Below are positions 13,908 through 20,855 of a DNA stretch of 21,682 bases, in pieces. Position 1 is the first letter of the stretch, and every line of letters begins with the position of its first letter. Source of the DNA: an uncultured Bacteroides sp. (GTDB lineage Bacteria > Bacteroidota > Bacteroidia > Bacteroidales > Bacteroidaceae). Where the stretch lies: assembly GCA_902388495.1 (NCBI GenBank), contig CABMPP010000044.1:1-21682 (forward strand). The letters run 5' to 3'. The notes beneath the pieces are model-generated. The model did not search any database, was not told the DNA's origin, and was given only the letters and a program-made list of their open reading frames with translations. The position numbers and the translations under genes are program-made.

Positions 13908-15305
13908 CTACTTCGCATTCCTCATCATCCACTCCAACGGCGGCACATGATCCACCAGCTTCGTCAGGCTGACATTATGATGGAAATACACTTCCCTCGT
14001 CTCCCCGTTGCGGTGCTTGGCCACGATCACTATTCCCAGGCCCTCCGTGGGTAAGGAACTCTTCTTGTCTATCGCCTTGCCGTGCATGGCGGGCCGGTAG
14101 AGCAGCATTACCATATCAGCATCTTGTTCTATCGCCCCGCTCTCGCGCAACTGGTGCAGCCCTGGACGATGGTCGGAGCTATACCCTCCGTCGCTCTCAC
14201 GGTTCAGCTGGCTCAGCAATATCACGGGGATGTTCAGCTCCTTGGCAAGCAGCTTCGCCTTGCGGCTGGCCTGCGCCACTTCCTGCTCGCGGTTGCGGTT
14301 CTTTTGGTCGGACTTCATGTTGCAGAGCTGCAAGTAGTCCACCACTACCATGTCGCACATCCCTTTGCTTTGCAGCAGCCGTGCCGATGCCCGTACCTGG
14401 TCCATGCCCATCACCGCATGGTCGTCCACATGGATGGGCAGGGCGGACAACTCGGCCGATGCCTGCCGCACCTGCTGCAACTCGTCCGGCGTCAGCTGTC
14501 CGCTCTTCAGGTGCTGCGGATCTACGTCCGCGGTGGCAGCCAGCAGCCAGCGGTCGCCCAGGCGCTCGCCCTGCATCTCGAGGCTGTAGACGGCTACGTG
14601 GTGACCTGCGGTGGCGGCGGCACGTGCCAGGTGCAGCGCAAAGGCCGTCTTGCCCACCGAGGGACGGGCGGCGATGATGTACAAGTCGCTCCGCTGCCAA
14701 CCTGCCGTCAGGCGGTCCAGGTCGTGCAGACCGGTGGGGATGCCCGTGATACCATCGCAGCTGCCATGCGCCACGCGGTTCTCTATCTGCACCAGGGTGT
14801 CCGCCATCAGCCGGTCCATGGGGCGCAGGTGGTCGTTCACACCGCATTCGTTCTCCAGGGCTTCCAGCAGATGGTGGGCTTCTACCAGGATGTCGTCGAT
14901 GTCCGTGGATTCGTCGGCGCTCATGGCAAGCAGTTGCTGGAAGCCCAGGCGCATGTTTCGCCGCATGTAGATCTGGCGCAGGATGAGTACATGATATTCC
15001 AGGTGGGCGCTCGAGGCTACAAGCGAGCTGAGCCGCGTCAGTTCGTAGGGGCCTCCCACGGCGGCGAGCTTGCCACGGGTGGCAAGCTCATTCTTCACAG
15101 TCAGGATATCTATCGACTTGCCGTCGTGGTGCATGCTCAGCAGGGCAGCGTAGATTTCGGCATATTTCTCTTCGTAGAACATTTCCGGTTTCAGCTTGTC
15201 GGCTACCAGCGGCATGGCCGTGCGTTCTATCAGACAGGCGCCCAGGATGGCAGCTTCCAGTTCGGCGTCGTGGTGGTTGGGGGTATCAGTCGTCATACTC
15301 GTCAT
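13908..15305 (-). CDS. dnaB: Replicative DNA helicase, DnaB family
   Basis: The 465-aa product has the full DnaB layout. The N-terminal domain (about 10-110, starting 'DAELEAAILGACLIE') mediates hexamer and primase contacts. A linker is followed by the RecA-like ATPase: Walker A ARPSVGKTAF (213-222), Walker B VVVDYLQL (320-327), SQLNRESD (365-372) and LRESGAIEQDADMVMLLYRP. All key residues are present, so it should be active. It would unwind DNA at a fork, with the neighbouring protein as possible loader. The start at 15305 overlaps that gene's end by 20 bp; a second ATG three codons later is equally possible. Its place in an accessory cassette suggests it is a phage- or plasmid-type paralogue, not the housekeeping DnaB, although only a genome search would show this. 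Confidence 0.93.
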   Translation of the reverse strand: MTSMTTDTPNHHDAELEAAILGACLIERTAMPLVADKLKPEMFYEEKYAEIYAALLSMHHDGKSIDILTVKNELATRGKLAAVGGPYELTRLSSLVASSAHLEYHVLILRQIYMRRNMRLGFQQLLAMSADESTDIDDILVEAHHLLEALENECGVNDHLRPMDRLMADTLVQIENRVAHGSCDGITGIPTGLHDLDRLTAGWQRSDLYIIAARPSVGKTAFALHLARAAATAGHHVAVYSLEMQGERLGDRWLLAATADVDPQHLKSGQLTPDELQQVRQASAELSALPIHVDDHAVMGMDQVRASARLLQSKGMCDMVVVDYLQLCNMKSDQKNRNREQEVAQASRKAKLLAKELNIPVILLSQLNRESDGGYSSDHRPGLHQLRESGAIEQDADMVMLLYRPAMHGKAIDKKSSLPTEGLGIVIVAKHRNGETREVYFHHNVSLTKLVDHVPPLEWMMRNAK

Positions 15306-15939
15306 TGTAAGATTTATCGGCCAGATAGCTGGCGGCTTGTTTGCAATATTTCAGGTTGGACAGGTGGTCGTAGTACTCGTCGATGCGCTCTATGGCGAGG
15401 AGTTTCTCTTGCGGCGACAGCTTCTTCCACTCGCGGCGCGCCCGCCCGATGTTGATCTTGGGGTACTCGGTGACGTCGTAATACTTCTGCCAGAAGGTGG
15501 CAAAGTCCTGTCCCGGCGCGTCCTTGGTGCGGGCAGTGCCCGGCCGTGAAGACGGGGCTGCGGATTGCGGGCGGACGTTGCCCGTCAGCAAATCGTAGTC
15601 GGGGATGCGGATATGCAACACGTAGGGGTTCAGCAGCCGCTCAATGATGCCGCAGCCGAACATCTTGTTGAAGAAGTAGCGCGTGCGGTTGCGGTTCCAG
15701 CCGAAGATCTGCATCCAGTGGCTCATAGTCAGTACGGACTCGCCGCGCATGCAGTCGAAGGTATGGCCCTTGACGCGGCACGACACGGTGCTGTAGTTGA
15801 CGTGTGTCAGTACAAGGACAAAAGCCTCGAAGTTTCCCGCTGCTTGCTTACTTGTTCTCATTTTCATTTGTTCCTCAAAGAGTACTTTGGGGAAGAGGAG
15901 ATAGCCTTTTTTCAGGATCTCCAGGGTTAATCCACTCAT
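15286..15939 (-). CDS. Winged-helix replication protein, probable helicase loader (DnaD/phage O-like)
   Basis: The 217-aa product has an N-terminal helical/winged-helix part (about 40-112). It includes 'FDCMRGESVLTMSHWMQIFGWNRNRTRYFF' and 'GIIERLLNPYVLHIRIPDYDLL', a typical initiator-type DNA-binding fold. After a Pro/Ser-rich linker (about 121-145), residues 146-214 (FATFWQKYYDV...ARREWKKLSPQEK...YLADKSYNDE) match the C-terminal pattern of phage replication proteins that recruit DnaB or DnaC-like helicases. The gene overlaps the downstream DnaB gene by 20 bp, which supports coupling and a 1:1 partnership. I do not recognise a named family. Its own promoter lies about 30 nt upstream. Confidence 0.75.
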   Translation of the reverse strand: MSGLTLEILKKGYLLFPKVLFEEQMKMRTSKQAAGNFEAFVLVLTHVNYSTVSCRVKGHTFDCMRGESVLTMSHWMQIFGWNRNRTRYFFNKMFGCGIIERLLNPYVLHIRIPDYDLLTGNVRPQSAAPSSRPGTARTKDAPGQDFATFWQKYYDVTEYPKINIGRARREWKKLSPQEKLLAIERIDEYYDHLSNLKYCKQAASYLADKSYNDEYDD

Positions 15940-15968
15940 TTCTTTTCCTTATTCAATATTTGATGCAG

Positions 15969-15999
15969 CAAAGGTAAGGTGCGGGCGGAGACAGCGCAA
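15969..15999 (-). promoter_or_regulatory. Promoter of the loader-dnaB operon
   Basis: On the minus strand TTG (15999-15997) and TACCTTTG (15976-15969) are separated by 20 nt, a full match to the Bacteroides pattern. The -7 box is 29 nt before the start codon at 15939, so the leader is short. Confidence 0.65.
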
Positions 16000-16069
16000 T
16001 TATCCGGTTGTAATCGGCAAAATAGGATGAAAAATGCCACCCTCCGATCCACCACCCGGAGACCTTGCG

Positions 16070-16138
16070 CTATCTCCCTGGCACAGCCCGATACGGAGAT
16101 TGCTTGAAAAAGCCATTCACCCCGTCTTTCACCACCAT
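16070..16138 (-). CDS. Possible 22-aa small ORF
   Basis: In the 238-nt gap before the loader gene there is a frame ATG...TAG encoding MVVKDGVNGFFKQSPYRAVP followed by GR. A sequence TTACTTTG, one base off the -7 consensus, lies shortly upstream. It has no recognised domain and no clear ribosome binding site. Chance is a serious alternative. The rest of the gap (16139-16160 and 16000-16069) shows nothing else besides an imperfect ctccg...cggag hairpin. Confidence 0.22.
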   Translation of the reverse strand: MVVKDGVNGFFKQSPYRAVPGR

Positions 16139-16160
16139 GTAACTATGTATACAAAGTAAT

Positions 16161-16180
16161 TAATGCATTAAAATGCATTA
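16161..16180. repeat. Palindrome taatgcatt-aa-aatgcatta at the DUF4248 stop
   Basis: A 9-bp inverted repeat with a 2-nt centre overlaps the stop codon of the DUF4248 gene. It could be a weak hairpin at the transcript end or a protein site for the following operon. No T tract follows, so it is not a convincing terminator. Confidence 0.5.
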
Positions 16181-16483
16181 TATCTTTCCATACTTTTTGG
16201 GAACGGCCAGGTATGGGTTCTTGTCTACGGCCACCTTCACGTGGTCGGGCATTCCCCAGAAGCGCACGATGACGTCTATCTGCTTCGGGGTGAGATGCAG
16301 CGTCTTGGGCGTATAGCCTTCGGCGGTGAGCTCCTGCAGCAGCAAGGCATGCTCGGTGATGGTGCGCCGCATGGCCTTTACGGCCGAGGTGGTGTACGAA
16401 TAATTGGGGAAATAGACTACTGCAACGTCTGTGATGTGATGGCAGCCTTCGAGCAGCCAGTCATGATTCGGATTTTTACTCAT
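16178..16483 (-). CDS. DUF4248 domain protein
   Basis: The 101-aa product fits DUF4248. The features are a segment with tyrosines and a small helix ('VVYFPNYSYTTSAVKAMRRTI'), a leucine-rich helix ('HALLLQELTAEGY'), and the final 'LTPKQIDVIVRFWGMP' which resembles the family's conserved FTPxQVxxIVxxLGxP ending. The function is unknown; in Bacteroides genomes such genes recur beside primase/helicase, HU-like and amidase genes, as here. The shape suggests a small helix-turn-helix regulator, but that is inference. It opens the replication part of the cassette, 118 nt after the coiled-coil gene. Confidence 0.8.
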   Translation of the reverse strand: MSKNPNHDWLLEGCHHITDVAVVYFPNYSYTTSAVKAMRRTITEHALLLQELTAEGYTPKTLHLTPKQIDVIVRFWGMPDHVKVAVDKNPYLAVPKKYGKI

Positions 16484-16517
16484 GTTACTATAAATTTTTT
16501 ATTTGTTTAATACGCCG

Positions 16518-16548
16518 CGAAGTTAGGCAGGATGCGTTAACGGTAAAA
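16518..16548 (-). promoter_or_regulatory. Weak candidate promoter of the DUF4248 gene
   Basis: TAACTTCG (16525-16518, minus strand) differs from TAnnTTTG by one base. The expected -33 position holds TTT, not TTG, at 20-nt spacing. The leader would be about 35 nt. Confidence 0.35.
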
Positions 16549-16601
16549 ATTTCGATTACCCCAAAAAGACTTTCCAGAGAAGGATGTATGTCCGAAAATA
16601 A

Positions 16602-17051
16602 TCAATCCAGGCATGTAACGAAGTCCTCCTTTTGCCTCTTGAAGTAACTCAGTACGGTGGCAGGCGTCAGGCACCGGTGTCCGGTGCGCTTAGTGCGGCT
16701 TTCTATGGTGTAGCGGGAACAGAGCACGAGGCAGAACCAGGTATAGTTCAGTGTCCGGTTCAGGCGGAGAAGAAGGCGGTTGAATACGCGGGATGCGTGG
16801 GAGAAGAAGGCGGCGATGCGCTCGTGGGGAATGAAGCGGGAGCGGCATTTGCGGGGCTTTTCGGCACGCTTCAGCTGGCGTAGTGTGTATTCCAGTTGTT
16901 CTATGTCATTGCGGGTGTTCTGCATGGTTTGTTCCAGCTTTTCCTTTCGTTCCTGTTGCCCGGCATAGCGTTCTTTCTTTCGGGCCAATAGGGCTTCCAG
17001 GTCTTGGGCTGTCATTTTCATTCCTTTGTTGTTGCTGTTTTTTGTTTTCAT
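16602..17051 (-). CDS. Hypothetical coiled-coil protein
   Basis: The 149-aa product is not assigned to a known family. Residues about 11-66 have the charged heptad pattern of a coiled coil (ALLARKKERYAGQQERKEKL, then TRNDIEQLEYTLRQLKRAEK). The remaining ~80 residues are basic and aromatic (SRFIPHERIAAFF, LNYTWFCLVLC, TPATVLSYFKRQKEDF). It could dimerise through the coil and bind nucleic acid by its basic half, but this is a guess. ATGs at residues 11 and 13 are alternative starts. It is on the same strand as the replication cassette and may be its first gene; a strong terminator separates it from the fimbrillin genes upstream. Confidence 0.55.
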   Translation of the reverse strand: MKTKNSNNKGMKMTAQDLEALLARKKERYAGQQERKEKLEQTMQNTRNDIEQLEYTLRQLKRAEKPRKCRSRFIPHERIAAFFSHASRVFNRLLLRLNRTLNYTWFCLVLCSRYTIESRTKRTGHRCLTPATVLSYFKRQKEDFVTCLD

Positions 17052-17092
17052 TTCAGATGTTGTTTTAAAAGTTGATAACTGATGGTTTATTC

Positions 17093-17131
17093 AAAAAAAA
17101 TACATCATCCGTTCAGGGAGAACGGATGATG
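17093..17131 (-). terminator. Intrinsic terminator after the fimbrillin operon
   Basis: On the minus strand a perfect 12-bp stem (catcatccgttc with gaacggatgatg, 17103-17131, 5-nt loop) is followed within 2 nt by eight T residues (17100-17093). This is a textbook Rho-independent terminator for transcripts coming from the fimbrillin genes. Confidence 0.85.
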
Positions 17132-17138
17132 CATGTAT

Positions 17139-17183
17139 AGTAAACGGATGATGTGTTCGGGGGGAACGTATCATCCGTTTGCT
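17139..17183. repeat. Second hairpin carrying the same aaacggatgat motif
   Basis: Positions 17139-17158 pair with 17164-17183 (17 of 20) around a loop of five G. The core acggatgat is the same as in the adjacent terminator, so four copies of the motif, two in each orientation, lie within 81 bp. It has no T tract of its own. It may back up the terminator or bind a protein. Confidence 0.75.
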
Positions 17184-17262
17184 ATAAAGGTGATGATGGA
17201 GATTTTCTTTCCGGGAAAGCTTCATACCCATTCATTACTAAATACGCATGTTTCCCTAGGCT

Positions 17263-17280
17263 CTGCTAACGGAATAGCAG
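17263..17280. repeat. Small hairpin downstream of the fimbrillin-lectin gene
   Basis: ctgcta-acggaa-tagcag is a 6-bp stem with a 6-nt loop, 57 nt past the stop of the variable-region-like gene. DGR target genes often carry a short hairpin close behind the variable region. Nothing else was seen in 17184-17337. Confidence 0.4.
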
Positions 17281-17337
17281 GTTTATGCTATAGATAACTA
17301 TATGACAAACAATTACTTATACGACTTCTTGTCGCAC

Positions 17338-18930
17338 TCAGAAAGCGAGAACACACCGCACCCTATAGAAGGTGTCGTTCTTACCGTTGTTGCTCAGGTA
17401 GAGATCGCCACCGCTGCTGAAATACACGGAGCAGGCATTGTAGCTACTGTACTCCGAACTCGACCAAAAATATGTGTCCTTGCTGAATATCGTTGCGCCA
17501 CTGATTTTATCTAAATATTTATTCATATTATTTACGGCTGTTTGAGCAGCTCCTGATATAGATGTAGAACCGGCTTGACTATTATCCTGATATTCACTTA
17601 AATTTATCCCGCCCAAATTAGATAGAATATCCCACCACTGGCCTATACTGGGAATAAACCAACCGGTAGTATTATCAGGAGTGGCAACATTGTAGCTCCT
17701 GGCTACAGTGAAAGCCTTATAAGTCTCTTGGTTATATCCTCCATTTTTTAATTTATCGAACATCCAATGTGTTTCGGCATAACCGTCAACGTTATTATAT
17801 TGTTTGTTCAATTTGTCGGTATTATCCTTAAAAGGCGTTCCGTCGCTACCATCACTGTTTTCATCTTTATAGTAATCTCCCCACCGGCAACCTTCCGAAG
17901 CATTGGTCAATGCCATTACAAGACCGTGAGGTTTCTGTACGCCCAATGTTTTCAACTTTGCGACTGCCGCCTTACCGATACGGCTTACATCCGTACAGCT
18001 AACAATACCGATACAACCTTCTGCCGGAGGATTCTCTGTGTCACCGGGAACAATCCCACCGTCGGAGTAATAATAATCACCGGCCTTTATCGGACGAAGA
18101 CCACCACTGGTTACATTGCGGTATAAACGGTACTTGCCGGCATCGGGAAGAGTATTGGCTGTTATCTGATAAGTCTTTCCACCGGCAAGCGTATAAAACC
18201 ACGTCATATCAAGAGTCGATGGAGAGGACGTTCCTTTATCTGTCACCAACCGGTAACCATCGATAGAGGAGTTGGGGTACAAGAACTTATCATTCAAATT
18301 CACTACCACATCGCTTAAAGGAGTACGGTAAATATAATCATCCGAAGTGGAATATTCCGTACCGGCTTGCAACCACAATAAAGAATAGGCATGAGCCAAG
18401 TTGATGCTGAGTGTATTTTCGCTGTATGTACAACTACCTGTCAGCAGGTCGGAAGCACGATAGGCAGCGGCGGTGCGCTGGTCTTCTTTCGGCTGAATGG
18501 CTGCTTTGATGGCGGCAAGGGCTGATGCCTCATCGCTGATACCTGTCAATGTTAAATTCTCATCGTAAGGGAAATAAGGGACATAAGTCGTAGCACCGCT
18601 ATCATCATAGGTATCACTATCACTTGCCTTCCATGAACGGCTGGTCGCATTATAGGTAACGGTTTGTTGCGTAGTCCCGTCACTCTTTATGGCAATAATC
18701 CCCACGCAATCGCCATCCTGAAAGAAAGTATGCACGCCGTCGTCAATGGCACGGGTACTTGGTTCAAGTTCATCGGAAAAGCCGTCCATATTTACACGAA
18801 TGGTAAGGGGAGCAGAAGGATTGTCCTGCACGGGCAGTTCGTTGAACTCACTGCTACAAGCCCCCAGCAAGGACAAAAGCGATGCAAAGGCTGCAAGACG
18901 AATAGATAGAATGGTATGTTTCATCTTCAT
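17338..18930 (-). CDS. Fimbrillin-type lipoprotein with C-terminal lectin-like (DGR-target-like) domain
   Basis: The 530-aa product has lipobox LGAC (Cys25). A fimbrillin-like N-terminal half follows, with 'PSTRAIDDG', 'FQDGDCVGIIAI' and 'YVPYFPYDENLTL', as in Mfa/FimA-type type V pilus subunits. From about residue 285 a second domain begins with GDYYYSDGG and CIGIVSC. It runs through 'GWFIPSIGQWWDIL' and ends with FWSSSEYSSYNACSVYF...RVRCVLAF. This ending is the C-type-lectin-like fold found in Bacteroides surface proteins, some of them diversified by retroelements. It is probably exported, lipidated and then exposed at a pilus tip as an adhesin. It starts 8 nt after the paralogous gene. The last ~130 nt are GC-richer than the part before them. 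Confidence 0.82.
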   Translation of the reverse strand: MKMKHTILSIRLAAFASLLSLLGACSSEFNELPVQDNPSAPLTIRVNMDGFSDELEPSTRAIDDGVHTFFQDGDCVGIIAIKSDGTTQQTVTYNATSRSWKASDSDTYDDSGATTYVPYFPYDENLTLTGISDEASALAAIKAAIQPKEDQRTAAAYRASDLLTGSCTYSENTLSINLAHAYSLLWLQAGTEYSTSDDYIYRTPLSDVVVNLNDKFLYPNSSIDGYRLVTDKGTSSPSTLDMTWFYTLAGGKTYQITANTLPDAGKYRLYRNVTSGGLRPIKAGDYYYSDGGIVPGDTENPPAEGCIGIVSCTDVSRIGKAAVAKLKTLGVQKPHGLVMALTNASEGCRWGDYYKDENSDGSDGTPFKDNTDKLNKQYNNVDGYAETHWMFDKLKNGGYNQETYKAFTVARSYNVATPDNTTGWFIPSIGQWWDILSNLGGINLSEYQDNSQAGSTSISGAAQTAVNNMNKYLDKISGATIFSKDTYFWSSSEYSSYNACSVYFSSGGDLYLSNNGKNDTFYRVRCVLAF

Positions 18931-18938
18931 TTACGGGG

Positions 18939-20744
18939 TTAAAAGGTTAATACGGCACGGACATAATCAAAATTTGTTTTTGCATGGTCATTCCAGAAAG
19001 TACCGCCTTCATATCCAGAAAAATGCCAGACGTTAGTATTATTGTCCTCGCTACTTGTCCAGAAATCGGGATTACCCCAAACCTTCATTATAGAGCCCTG
19101 AACTGCTTCTAATTTTGCCGCGAAACTTTCATCGTCTTCTTGGGTACTCAATTCTTTCATTTGTGCATAAGACGGTAAATACCAACTGCTCGAAGATATG
19201 GGAGCAGAAATGTTATTATTGTAAATGCAAGCCCACACGGCTGGATATTTGTTTTGTGAATCATCTTTCTTCCTTAAAATTAGAGTATTACTGTATCCGT
19301 CGAAATTCTCCTGACTGGTACTTACGCCAGTTGCCACATTTGCAGTACTCCATTGCAATGTCTGTCCCGAATTGGCATTTATCAAAGCTGCCACATAGCC
19401 GTGAATGGTATTACCTGTCAAGAAGCTATCATAATTATCTATCTTATCCCCTTGACCGACACCGACCTTGAAGACAATGCCGATACAAGTTTTATTATTA
19501 TCCAAAGCAGAGGAACATGTACCATCCGAGTAAAAATAGTCGCCTACGGATACGTTTGTATATTCTGTCGGGCTTGAAGTGGTTGTAGCCTGCACTGCGC
19601 TTAGCCATAAATCAGACCGGATATCATAGAATGTATAGGTATAGGTGTTGTTTGCCAGTGTTTTTTTCCGTTTGCCTATGCCGCCTGTTATGTCTGTAGA
19701 AAAACCAAATAAATAGCCTTCATTAACGGTTAGAGAGACATTCAGTTCATTGCCTGTCAAGGTATATACGCCATCGGTTGCCTGCAACTTTGTTCCGTCG
19801 GCATCAGTTACTTTATAGCTTGTGTTCTGCGGTGCAGTGAAAGCATTCAAATGTATTTTAAAGGTGGTGGCTTCTTCGGGGGTATAGTCTATCTGCTCCC
19901 CTTGCTGCCATACCACCGACAGCCCGTTTTGTTTCACGGTGATGGTGTAATTCTCAACATAGCCTGCCCGGAGGTTGGCGTTCTCCGCACCTTTCGGAGT
20001 ATAATAATAGGTATTGCCGCCCAAGGTCACTTTAATGAACTGCTTTCCCTGCATGTTCTGAGGAATAAGAAGGGCGGAATAGGTGGTTACGCCTCCGCTT
20101 GTAGTTTCTGTTTTCGGGGTGACTTCTGTTCCATTGCCGTCTACACCTATTTGATTGACAAATGTAACAGCAGCACTGGTTAAATCAGTTACGAAGTCGC
20201 CTGCTTGCAGCGTTACTACGACCTTTGCCGTGCGATGTTTGAAAGCAAGTGATGCCGTTTGATTAAACGTCACAGTAGCATCCACCGCTTCCAGATAGTC
20301 GCTTTCCTGATAGTTGTTGTCGGTGGTTTGGTCGGCCTTCACTCGCAAGTCGCTATCGGTGGGTTTTGTGCCGTCATTATAGGGATACCAGGCGTTGACG
20401 GTAATGTCGCCCGTACTTTGCCAGTAGAAAGGAGCATCGCTGCCTGCTACGGTCAAACTTCCATCGGATGCGGCTGTGTATTTTTTTGTCTTACCGTTTA
20501 TCTGTATGGCTACTTCGTCGTTCTCTGCCCACGCGTCTTTACCTGTGGCACGACTCACGGTCAAACCGTCCACGGCGGCACTGAATGTTATGGGGTATTT
20601 CCCGTCCGGCAGGCGGTTGTCGTTGTCGGCATCGTCCGTACATCCTGCGGCGGCGAGCATCATCAGCATCGCCGTGAGCATCCCCGCTGTAGGGCGGTGG
20701 TACATTGTCTGCCGGAGAGACCGAAATAAATTGTTATAGTTCAT
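18939..20744 (-). CDS. Fimbrillin-family lipoprotein with C-terminal lectin-like domain
   Basis: The 601-aa product has a lipoprotein signal (hydrophobic MLTAMLMMLAAAGC, Cys35; a shorter start at Met14 is possible). A fimbrillin domain follows: 'ITFSAAVDGLTVSRATGKDAW', 'ENDEVAIQI', 'NAWYPYNDGTKPT' and 'TASLAFKHRTAKVVV'. The middle part (about 275-390) is Ig-like in appearance. The C-terminal module starts 'VGDYFYSDG' and 'CIGIVFKVG' and ends FWTSSEDNNTNVWHFSG...DYVRAVLTF. The C-terminal module is shared with the downstream gene, so the two are probably structural or tip subunits of one pilus that arose by duplication and divergence. No FimB/Mfa2 anchor or gingipain-like maturation gene is in the window. 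Confidence 0.82.
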   Translation of the reverse strand: MNYNNLFRSLRQTMYHRPTAGMLTAMLMMLAAAGCTDDADNDNRLPDGKYPITFSAAVDGLTVSRATGKDAWAENDEVAIQINGKTKKYTAASDGSLTVAGSDAPFYWQSTGDITVNAWYPYNDGTKPTDSDLRVKADQTTDNNYQESDYLEAVDATVTFNQTASLAFKHRTAKVVVTLQAGDFVTDLTSAAVTFVNQIGVDGNGTEVTPKTETTSGGVTTYSALLIPQNMQGKQFIKVTLGGNTYYYTPKGAENANLRAGYVENYTITVKQNGLSVVWQQGEQIDYTPEEATTFKIHLNAFTAPQNTSYKVTDADGTKLQATDGVYTLTGNELNVSLTVNEGYLFGFSTDITGGIGKRKKTLANNTYTYTFYDIRSDLWLSAVQATTTSSPTEYTNVSVGDYFYSDGTCSSALDNNKTCIGIVFKVGVGQGDKIDNYDSFLTGNTIHGYVAALINANSGQTLQWSTANVATGVSTSQENFDGYSNTLILRKKDDSQNKYPAVWACIYNNNISAPISSSSWYLPSYAQMKELSTQEDDESFAAKLEAVQGSIMKVWGNPDFWTSSEDNNTNVWHFSGYEGGTFWNDHAKTNFDYVRAVLTF

Positions 20745-20746
20745 AT

Positions 20747-20787
20747 CGCTTATAATTTTTATTGTTTCTACAATGTCGTTATAAGCG
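20747..20787. repeat. Nested inverted repeats in the leader of the fimbrillin operon
   Basis: cgcttataa (20747-20755) pairs with ttataagcg (20779-20787), and inside it attgt-ttct-acaat (20761-20774) forms a second stem. The outer arm ends 3 nt before the start codon at 20744, so the fold would cover the ribosome binding region and could control translation. No TAnnTTTG promoter was found between it and the GNAT gene. Confidence 0.6.
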
Positions 20788-20824
20788 TTCGGGATGAAAG
20801 GAGAGGTGTTGGAGGGTGAAAGAA

Positions 20825-20845
20825 CGACAGATTTGTAATCTGCCG
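20825..20845 (-). terminator. Candidate terminator hairpin after the GNAT gene
   Basis: On the minus strand cggcagatt-aca-aatctgtcg forms a 9-bp stem (one G-U pair) with a 3-nt loop, 10 nt past the GNAT stop, followed by TTCTTTC. The stem is good but the T tract is interrupted, so some read-through into the fimbrillin genes is possible. Confidence 0.5.
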
Positions 20846-20855
20846 AAACAAAGGC

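Noticed and set aside
14082..15455. 457-codon open frame on the plus strand
   Set aside because: It is antisense to the well-supported dnaB and loader genes, with no recognisable domain.
12442..17051. Intact prophage or integrative element
   Set aside because: No integrase, terminase, capsid, tail or conjugation gene and no clear att repeats were seen.
16602..17051. Plus-strand frames within this interval (about 60-83 codons)
   Set aside because: They are short, lack start signals and are antisense to the coiled-coil gene, whose heptad pattern is more gene-like.
17338..20744. Complete diversity-generating retroelement
   Set aside because: No reverse transcriptase, accessory protein or template repeat could be found in the window; only a variable-region-like end is present.
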